5,604 bases of DNA from Nocardia sp. GTDB lineage: Bacteria; Actinomycetota; Actinomycetes; Mycobacteriales; Mycobacteriaceae. Below the pieces are notes generated by a model. It worked only from the letters and a program-made list of their open reading frames with translations, had not been told where the DNA came from and did not search any database. The stretch spans positions 1 to 5,604 of the forward strand of contig JAFMQT010000327.1 of the NCBI GenBank assembly GCA_017354515.1, read 5' to 3'. This document shows, one piece after another, positions 1 to 5,604 of this stretch; the stretch's first letter is position 1; every line of letters begins with the position of its first letter. Made by a program: the position numbers and the translations under genes.

Positions 1-397
1 GAAGATGGTCGGGCAGTTCGCGGTCGGACAGTTCGACCTGCGCGTGCCGGTAGGCGTGTTTGAACCGAAGCAACGCCATCCCGCGCTTGCGGGTGTCGCC
101 GTAGGCGTAATAGGTCAGGTGCAGGCTGGCGCGGCGGCGCAGATCGAAGGTCTCGACGTACGCGCGGGCCGACTCCAGCGGGTCGGTACCGGACAGATGT
201 GCCAGCAGCTCGGTCAGGTGTTCGCGCGCGGGCTCCGGGACAGTGCGGGCCGCCGCGGTCAGCTCATCGAGCATGCCGAGTGTGTCCGGCTTCGGATAGT
301 CCAGGACGAGTGCGGCGATCCGCCAGATCAGGCGGCGGTCACGTTCGCTCATCTCGACGACCGCGGCGGGGCGACGGCGCAGATTCAGCAGGCCCAT
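1..397 (-). CDS. narJ: Nitrate reductase molybdenum-cofactor assembly chaperone NarJ, 3'-truncated by the window edge
   Basis: System-specific chaperone of the TorD/DmsD/NarJ family. It binds apo-NarG in the cytoplasm so that the Mo cofactor and the FS0 cluster are inserted before the complex docks on NarI. It is not part of the finished enzyme. My translation from the ATG at 397 gives 132 codons plus one base to the window edge, with no stop. It begins MGLLNLRRRP. Residues 24-36 (IWRIAALVLDYPK) match the usual N-terminal helix with its L-x-YP motif. Residues 80-112 hold the family core (YVETFDLRRRASLHLTYY, then AYGDTRKRG), and the fragment ends SDRELPDHL (124-132), a block also present in E. 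coli NarJ. Family members are about 200-240 residues, so roughly 70-100 residues lie off the left edge. It starts 10 nt after the narH stop. The start is less certain than the identity: the preceding GGA at 406-404 is a weak ribosome binding site, and Met16 (codon at 352) is a possible alternative. Confidence 0.95.
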   Translation of the reverse strand, partial: MGLLNLRRRPAAVVEMSERDRRLIWRIAALVLDYPKPDTLGMLDELTAAARTVPEPAREHLTELLAHLSGTDPLESARAYVETFDLRRRASLHLTYYAYGDTRKRGMALLRFKHAYRHAQVELSDRELPDHL

Positions 398-422
398 GGT
401 GCATCCGTCATCGGGGCACTCC
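385..422 (-). promoter_or_regulatory. narH-narJ translation junction with three staggered ATGs
   Basis: Reading the minus strand, GGAG (422-419) is followed by ATG at 411 (overlapping the narH TGA as ATGA), ATG at 404 and ATG at 397, each in a different frame. Only the ATG at 397 opens narJ. The frame from 411 stops after 8 codons (TGA at 387-385). The frame from 404 stops after 21 codons. GGAG is 7 nt from the ATG at 411, an ideal spacing, but 21 nt from the narJ ATG, which has only GGA at 406-404. A role in setting a low NarJ level relative to NarGH is possible but inferred. Confidence 0.45.
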
Positions 423-2138
423 GGTCGTCTCCGGGGCGGCCGTGGACGGCTGCGCGTGACCGTTCGTGCCGTTCACGTGGGAGCCGTTGGGCGCGTTGCC
501 GTTCCTGACATCGCCAGGCTCATCGCGACCGGCCTCGTTGCCATGGCGCGCGGGAACCAGCCCCTCGGTCGAATTCCCGTCCCAGTTCAGTAGATTGATC
601 CGCGCCCCCTTCTGCTCCGGCGCCGCCAGATTCGCATCGACCAGATCGAATTTCTCCGCCACCTGGTCGAATGCGGTCATCCCGGGCCCGCCGTCATTGT
701 CCAGACTGCACCCGGTGGCGAGCGAATCCAGTTCGTGCGCACGGGTTGTCGCCCCGGACGGAATCACATACCGGTGCTCGTATTTGGCGATGGCCAGCAG
801 CCGGTACATGGCCTCGATCTCCTCCGGCTCCAGGCCCACCAGATCCGGAATACTCAGATCCGGTTCCTGTCCGAGATTGATCGAGCGCATGAACGACCGC
901 ATACCGGCCAGTCGCTGCAGTGCGGCCCGCACCGGCCCCACATCTCCGGCGGTGAACAATTCCGCCAGATATTCCACCGGAATGCGCAGGGCATCGATGG
1001 CGCCGAACAGATTTCCGGCATTCTCACCGTCGTGCCCGGTTTCGGACAGCACATCGACCACCGGCGACAGCGGCGGCACGTACCAGACCATCGGCATGGT
1101 CCGGAATTCCGGATGCAGCGGTAGCGCGATCTTGTAATCGACGATCAGTTTGTAGACCGGCGACTCCTGCGCTGCGGCAATCCATTCGGTGGAGATTCCG
1201 GCCCGCTCGGCCTCGGCGATAACCCGCGGATCATGCGGATTGAGGAAGACATCGAGCTGCGAGGGATACAGTTGCGCCGGATCCTCGACCGACGCCGCCT
1301 CCAGCACCTTATCGGCGTCGTAGAGCAGCACCCCGATATACCGTAGCCGCCCCACACAGGTTTCCGAGCACACCGTCGGAATTCCGACCTCCACCCGCGG
1401 ATAGCAGAAGGTGCATTTCTCGGCCTTGCCGGTCTTGTGATTGAAATAGATCTTCTTGTACGGGCAGGCGCTGATACATTGCCGCCACCCGCGACATTTG
1501 TCCTGGTCCACCAGCACGATCCCGTCCTCGCTGCGCTTGTAGATCGCGCCCGAGGGGCAGGAGGCGCCGCACGAGGGATTGAGGCAGTGCTCGCAGATGC
1601 GCGGCAGGTAGAACATGAACGTCTGCTCGAATTCGAGCTTGACCTGGTCGGACAGCTTCGACAGCAGGGGGTCGCGGCCGACCTGCTCGGGCCCGGAACC
1701 CAGATCGTCATCCCAGTTCGCGCCCCAGGTGACCTTCGTATCCTCGCCGGTGATCAGCGATTTGGGTCGCGCCACCGGTGTGGTGTCCATCGCCGGCGAC
1801 GACAGCAGATTGTCGTAGTCGTAACTCCACGGGTCGTAATAGTCCGACACCGTGGGCAGATCGGGATTGGCGAAGATATTCAGCATGCGCTCGAGCCGGG
1901 ACCCGGATTTCAGGGTCAGGCGTCCGCGCTTGTTCAGCGTCCACCCGCCCTTCCATTTCTCCTGATCCTGGTATCGGCGCGGATAGCCCTGTCCCGGACG
2001 GGTTTCCACATTGTTGAACCACACGTATTCGGTTCCGCCGCGATTGGTCCAGGCCTGTTTGCAGGTGACGCTGCAGGTGTGGCACCCGATACATTTATCG
2101 AGATTCATCACCATGGCCAGCTGTGCCATGACTCGCAT
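408..2138 (-). CDS. narH: Respiratory nitrate reductase beta (iron-sulfur) subunit NarH, complete
   Basis: Electron-transfer subunit of NarGHI, 576 residues, linking the NarI hemes to NarG. All ligands for four Fe-S clusters are visible: Cys16/19/22/26 (CIGCHTCSVTC), Cys182/185/190/194 (CEHCLNPSCGASC), Cys215/221/225 (CRGWRQCISAC), Cys242/245 (CTFC) and Cys257/261 (CSETC). Trp218 sits where a fourth Cys would be. In the family this makes one cluster [3Fe-4S] and the other three [4Fe-4S]. The spacing matches E. coli NarH with an offset of about two residues. The NarH C-terminal domain follows, with LPLHPEFRTMPMVWYVPPLSP at 339-359. The ATG at 2138 is chosen because AGGAGG lies 10 nt upstream and homologues begin the same way; the next in-frame ATG (Met4) is 19 nt from that site. 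Residues from about 525 to 576 form a hydrophilic, low-complexity tail. E. coli NarH is 512 residues and mycobacterial NarH about 558. No signal peptide or membrane segment is seen, consistent with a cytoplasmic-face subunit. Confidence 0.98.
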   Translation of the reverse strand: MRVMAQLAMVMNLDKCIGCHTCSVTCKQAWTNRGGTEYVWFNNVETRPGQGYPRRYQDQEKWKGGWTLNKRGRLTLKSGSRLERMLNIFANPDLPTVSDYYDPWSYDYDNLLSSPAMDTTPVARPKSLITGEDTKVTWGANWDDDLGSGPEQVGRDPLLSKLSDQVKLEFEQTFMFYLPRICEHCLNPSCGASCPSGAIYKRSEDGIVLVDQDKCRGWRQCISACPYKKIYFNHKTGKAEKCTFCYPRVEVGIPTVCSETCVGRLRYIGVLLYDADKVLEAASVEDPAQLYPSQLDVFLNPHDPRVIAEAERAGISTEWIAAAQESPVYKLIVDYKIALPLHPEFRTMPMVWYVPPLSPVVDVLSETGHDGENAGNLFGAIDALRIPVEYLAELFTAGDVGPVRAALQRLAGMRSFMRSINLGQEPDLSIPDLVGLEPEEIEAMYRLLAIAKYEHRYVIPSGATTRAHELDSLATGCSLDNDGGPGMTAFDQVAEKFDLVDANLAAPEQKGARINLLNWDGNSTEGLVPARHGNEAGRDEPGDVRNGNAPNGSHVNGTNGHAQPSTAAPETTGVPR

Positions 2139-5100
2139 CAGTACCGCACCTCCTGGGAGCGTTTGCGGATCGTTGTGACCTCGTCCCGCTGATTTCCGGT
2201 GGGTCCGTGATAGTTGATCGCGAACGACTGCTGGGCGTAGCCGCCGATCAGATGGGTCGGTTTGATCATGATGCGGGTCAGCGCATTGTGGATACCGCCG
2301 CGTTTACCCTTACCCGCCGTGGTCCGCGCGGTCCCTTCGATACGCGGCACATCCACCGCGCGGTCCTGCGCGTGATACATGAACACCGTGCCCTCGGGCA
2401 TCCGGTGGCTCACGATCGCGCGCGCCACCACGATCCCGTTACGGTTCGTCGCCTCGATCCAATCATTGTCGGCCACACCGATTTTCGCGGCATCGCGATC
2501 GGAAATCCAGATGGCCTGCCCACCGCGCGAGAGGGTCAGCATATGCAGGTTGTCCTGATACGCCGAATGGATGGACCATTTCGAATGTGGGGTGAGGTAG
2601 CGGACGGTGACCCCGTTCTCGCCGACCGCGCCGATTCCGGGCTCGGCGAACAGTCCGGCCATGTCCAGCGGCGGCCGGAAGATCGGAAGTTGTTCTCCCA
2701 GTTCGATCATCCAATCGTGATCGAGGTAGAAGTGCTGGCGGCCGGTCAGCGTGTGCCAGGGCTTGAGCCGTTCGGTGTTGATGGTGAACGGGGAGTAGCG
2801 GCGCCCGCCGGTTTCCGACCCGGACCATTCCGGTGAGGTGATCACCGGCACCGGACGCGCCTGGGTATCGGCGAAACTGATTCGCTTACCTTCGTGTTCG
2901 GCGGCCAGATCGGCCAGCGGGGTGCCGGTGCGCCGTTCCAGCGCCTGGAAACCCTCGACCGCGAGCCGGCCGTTGGTGGTGCCCGACAGCGCCAGGATCG
3001 CCTCCGCCGCATGGGTGTCCTTGGCCAGCGACGGGCGTCCTTGCGCCGATCCGGAGACGACCGCGCCATTGACCCCGCGCAGATGTTCGACCTCTGCGTC
3101 GGGAATCGTGGTGACGCCCTTGGTGGTAACGCCGAGCGTCTCGATCAGCGGACCCAGCGCCGCCATCTTCTCCGCGATCTTCGGATAATCACGTTCGACG
3201 ACAACCAGTTTCGGCATCGTCTTACCCGGGATCGGCTCGCATTCGCCGGCCTTCCAGTCCAGTACCCGGCCCCTGGCCTGCGCCAGCGCGTCCGGCGAAT
3301 CATGTTGTAGCGGAACCGCGACCACATCCTTGCGGACGCCGAGATGTTTCTCCGCGAGCCAGGAGAAGCCGCGCGCGATCCGATGGAAGGCCTCGAAATC
3401 GGTTTTCGCCTCCCATGGCGGCGAGATGGCCGGGGAGAAGGCGTGCACGAACGGATGCATATCCGTGGACGACAGATCGTGTTTCTCGTACCAGGTGGCC
3501 GCCGGCAGCACGATATCGGAGAACAGGGTGGTGGAGGTCATCCGGAAGTCCAGCGCCAGCAGCAGATCGAGCTTGCCGGTCGGGGCCTGCTCCCGCCAGC
3601 GCACCTCGGCGGGCCGCACACCGCGCGAATCATCGGTCTGCAGATTGGAATCCGCGCCCAGTAGATGTTTGTGGAAGTACTCGTTGCCCTTGCCGGAGGA
3701 TCCCAGCAGATTCGCCCGCCACACCGTCAGCACGCGTGGGAAGTTCTCCGGCGCGTCGGGATCCTCGCACGCGAACTCCAGCTCCCCGGATTTGAGCCCC
3801 GCCACCACATGATCGGGCGCGGATCGGCCCGCCGCCTCGGCCTCGTCGACCAGATCCAGCGGATTGCGGTTGAAGGCCGGGGCGGCCGGCATCCAGCCCA
3901 GCCGGGTGGCCAGGGCGATATTGTCGGCGGTGGTGCGGCCGGAGAAAGTACCCGAACCCAGTGGGGAGGAAAAGGATTCGGCGGTGAACGGGTCGTAGCG
4001 CCACTGATCATTGGTCAGATACCAGAACACCGTGCCCTGCATCTGCCTTGGCGGCCGCTGCCAGTCCAGGCCGAAAGCCAGTGTGGACCAGCCGGTCACG
4101 GGACGGCACTTCTCCTGACCCACATAGTGCGCCCAGCCGCCGCCGTTTACGCCCTGACATCCGGTGAGCAGGGTGAGGGTGAAGAAGGCGCGGTAGATCT
4201 GGTCGGAATGGAACCAGTGGTTGGTGCCCGCACCCATCAGGATCATCGAACGGCCACCGGATTTATCGGCGTTGTCCGCGAATTCCCGCGCGATCCTGAT
4301 CGCCTGTGCGGCAGGCACACCCGTGATAGCTTCCTGCCATGCCGGTGTATACGGCGCGCTGGCGTCGGTGTAGTCGGCGGCCCACTCGCCCGGCAGATCG
4401 GGCCGGCCGACACCGTATTGGGCCAGCAGCAGATCGAAGACCGTCGTCACCTGGCGTCCGGCGATCATACGGGCCGGCACGGATCGGGTGAGAGTTCCGG
4501 GCACGCCGTCGAATCGGGGGAACTCCACGGCCGCGACTTCCTCGGTGTGCCCGTAAAGGGTCAGCTGGGGATCGATCTTGCCCAGATCCAGATTCCATTT
4601 GCCGGTACCGGATTCGGCGAAGCGATCACCGAGAGTTCCATTGGGCACCACCGGATTTCCGTCAGTATCGAGCAGAACGGTCTTGTGCTCGGCATTGTCC
4701 ACCGGGGCACCGATCCCCGCGGCGGCCAGATCGGCGGCGGTCAGGAATTTGCCCGGAACCCAGGTATGGCCCTGATATTCGCCGTCGGAGCTCCAGCCGC
4801 CGCGTTCGTCAAGGGTGATCAGGAACGGCAGGTCGGTATACCGCTTGATGTAGTCGTCGAAACGGGCGGTGGACTTGTTCACGAAGAACTCGCGCAGGAT
4901 CACATGCCCCATGGCCATCGCCAGGGCGGCATCGGTTCCCGGTCGCGCCGGCGCCCACTCATCGGCGAATTTGGTGTTGTCGGCGTAGTCGGGGGAGACC
5001 ACCACCACCTTCTGGCCGCGGTAGCGGGCCTCGGTCATATAGTGCGCGTCCGGAGTTCGCGTTACCGGGACGTTCGAACCCCACATGATCAGGTACCCGG

Positions 5101-5604
5101 CGTCGAACCAGTCCGCCGATTCGGGAACATCGGTCTGATCCCCGAAAACCTGTGGCGACGCCACCGGAAGGTCGGCGTACCAGTCGTAGAACGACAGCAT
5201 CGAACCGCCCAGCAGCGAGATGAACCGCGCACCGACCGCGTGCGAGACCATAGACATCGCCGGAATGGGGGAGAAGCCCGCGATCCGGTCCGGCCCGTAC
5301 TTCTTGATGGTGTGAACATGTGCGGCGGCGGCGATTTCGGCCGCCTCCCACCATTCCGCACGCACGAATCCGCCCTTACCGCGCGCCGATTTGTACCGCT
5401 TCGCGCGCTCGGGGTCCTCGACGATATCCGCCCACGCCAGCACCGGGTCCTTGAGCCGATCCTTGGCCTCGCGATACATCTCCAGCAGGACTCCGCGTAC
5501 ATACGGATAGCGCACGCGCGCAGGCGAATACGTGTACCAGGAGAACGAGGCGCCACGCGGGCAGCCGCGCGGCTCGTATTCGGGCTTGTCCGCGCCCACC
5601 GACG
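2138..5604 (-). CDS. narG: Respiratory nitrate reductase alpha subunit NarG, 5'-truncated by the window edge
   Basis: Catalytic subunit of the membrane-bound NarGHI complex. It reduces nitrate to nitrite at a Mo-bisMGD centre facing the cytoplasm. About 1,154 residues are visible. Numbering from the GTG at 5599, the fragment begins with the EPRGCPRG motif, whose Cys13 matches the fourth ligand of the FS0 [4Fe-4S] cluster (E. coli mature Cys92). Asp143 in YADLPVASPQ matches the Mo-ligating Asp222. Other family blocks are GPDRIAGFSPIPAMSMVS (102-119), WGSNVPVTRTPDAH (173-186), GGGWAHYVGQEK (486-497), LLGSSGKG (631-638) and the C-terminal molybdopterin-dinucleotide-binding domain from about 948 (WHTLTGRQ) to the end. 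The fragment aligns at a constant offset of about 80 residues to E. coli NarG, so roughly 80 N-terminal residues, including the His-Cys-Cys part of FS0, lie off the right edge. The full length would be near 1,233, as in mycobacterial NarG. The reading frame has no internal stop. It ends in TGA overlapping the narH ATG by one base. Alignments are from memory. Confidence 0.98.
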   Translation of the reverse strand, partial: SVGADKPEYEPRGCPRGASFSWYTYSPARVRYPYVRGVLLEMYREAKDRLKDPVLAWADIVEDPERAKRYKSARGKGGFVRAEWWEAAEIAAAAHVHTIKKYGPDRIAGFSPIPAMSMVSHAVGARFISLLGGSMLSFYDWYADLPVASPQVFGDQTDVPESADWFDAGYLIMWGSNVPVTRTPDAHYMTEARYRGQKVVVVSPDYADNTKFADEWAPARPGTDAALAMAMGHVILREFFVNKSTARFDDYIKRYTDLPFLITLDERGGWSSDGEYQGHTWVPGKFLTAADLAAAGIGAPVDNAEHKTVLLDTDGNPVVPNGTLGDRFAESGTGKWNLDLGKIDPQLTLYGHTEEVAAVEFPRFDGVPGTLTRSVPARMIAGRQVTTVFDLLLAQYGVGRPDLPGEWAADYTDASAPYTPAWQEAITGVPAAQAIRIAREFADNADKSGGRSMILMGAGTNHWFHSDQIYRAFFTLTLLTGCQGVNGGGWAHYVGQEKCRPVTGWSTLAFGLDWQRPPRQMQGTVFWYLTNDQWRYDPFTAESFSSPLGSGTFSGRTTADNIALATRLGWMPAAPAFNRNPLDLVDEAEAAGRSAPDHVVAGLKSGELEFACEDPDAPENFPRVLTVWRANLLGSSGKGNEYFHKHLLGADSNLQTDDSRGVRPAEVRWREQAPTGKLDLLLALDFRMTSTTLFSDIVLPAATWYEKHDLSSTDMHPFVHAFSPAISPPWEAKTDFEAFHRIARGFSWLAEKHLGVRKDVVAVPLQHDSPDALAQARGRVLDWKAGECEPIPGKTMPKLVVVERDYPKIAEKMAALGPLIETLGVTTKGVTTIPDAEVEHLRGVNGAVVSGSAQGRPSLAKDTHAAEAILALSGTTNGRLAVEGFQALERRTGTPLADLAAEHEGKRISFADTQARPVPVITSPEWSGSETGGRRYSPFTINTERLKPWHTLTGRQHFYLDHDWMIELGEQLPIFRPPLDMAGLFAEPGIGAVGENGVTVRYLTPHSKWSIHSAYQDNLHMLTLSRGGQAIWISDRDAAKIGVADNDWIEATNRNGIVVARAIVSHRMPEGTVFMYHAQDRAVDVPRIEGTARTTAGKGKRGGIHNALTRIMIKPTHLIGGYAQQSFAINYHGPTGNQRDEVTTIRKRSQEVRY
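2149..2154 (-). promoter_or_regulatory. Ribosome binding site of narH, inside the end of narG
   Basis: The minus strand reads AGGAGG here, a near-perfect Shine-Dalgarno core, 10 nt before the narH ATG at 2138. It lies within the last codons of narG (Gln1149-Glu1150-Val1151, fragment numbering). It decides the narH start in favour of Met1 over Met4. Together with the one-base stop/start overlap (TGATG, 2140-2136) it points to coupled translation of the alpha and beta subunits, which are made in equal amounts. The coupling is inferred. Confidence 0.8.

Noticed and set aside
385..411. An 8-codon frame (MTDAPWAC) overlapping the narH stop and the narJ start, as a possible peptide gene
   Set aside because: It is too short and has no family support, so it is kept only as a possible translational control element rather than a gene.
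5..508. A 167-codon plus-strand open frame across the narJ-narH junction
   Set aside because: It lies opposite narJ and the narH 3' end. The minus strand carries recognisable NarJ motifs, so the plus frame is a by-product of base composition.
466..1137. A 223-codon plus-strand open frame opposite the C-terminal half of narH
   Set aside because: It is an antisense shadow with Ser/Arg/Pro-rich low-information sequence, no convincing ribosome site examined, and full overlap with a confident gene.
1437..2192. A 251-codon open frame on the plus strand opposite narH
   Set aside because: It is an antisense shadow of narH. In GC-rich genes with G/C third positions, long stop-free frames on the opposite strand are common. 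The translation has no recognisable domain and the coding strand is clearly NarH with all cluster ligands.
2207..2836. A 209-codon open frame on the plus strand opposite the 3' part of narG
   Set aside because: Its composition (Arg, His, Asp, Gly-rich) is typical of reverse-complement GC-rich coding sequence. It matches no family I know, and the opposite strand encodes the conserved NarG C-terminal domain.
1..5604. A NarX-type fused reductase, as found in mycobacteria, or an unusual new system
   Set aside because: narG, narH and narJ are separate frames in the standard order with standard lengths and intact cofactor ligands. Nothing in the window departs from an ordinary nar operon, and no unexplained gene or non-coding block exists.

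Overview
The window holds part of a single operon on the minus strand, narG-narH-narJ. These encode a membrane-bound respiratory nitrate reductase (NarGHI type) and its assembly chaperone. Transcription runs from high to low coordinates. narG occupies 5604-2138 and its 5' end lies outside the window. narH (2138-408) is complete. narJ starts at 397 and runs off the left edge. About 99.8% of the bases are coding, and no stretch longer than the 10-nt narH-narJ gap lacks a gene. No promoter, terminator, RNA gene, mobile element, repeat array or CRISPR is visible. The operon promoter would lie beyond the right edge. narI (the diheme cytochrome b subunit) would be expected beyond the left edge, after the rest of narJ.

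The DNA is GC-rich with a strong preference for G or C at third codon positions. The proteins read like those of mycolate-containing Actinobacteria: the NarG C terminus is RKRSQEVRY, NarH begins MRVMAQLAMVMNLDKC, and NarH carries a long C-terminal extension. A Nocardia or close relative (Rhodococcus, Gordonia, Mycobacterium) is the best guess from recalled family sequences. It has not been tested by a search.

The three products work together. NarG carries the Mo-bisMGD cofactor and one [4Fe-4S] cluster and reduces nitrate to nitrite on the cytoplasmic side. NarH passes electrons to it through four further Fe-S clusters from the quinol-oxidising NarI. NarJ binds apo-NarG so that the cofactor is inserted before membrane docking. 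Every catalytic or cluster-binding residue that I could align from memory with the E. coli enzyme and that falls in the window is present, so the locus looks functional.

I found no undescribed biological system here. The points worth a second look are small: an ambiguous translation-start arrangement at narJ, an Asn-Gly-rich tail on NarH, and a false GTG start at the truncated end of narG.
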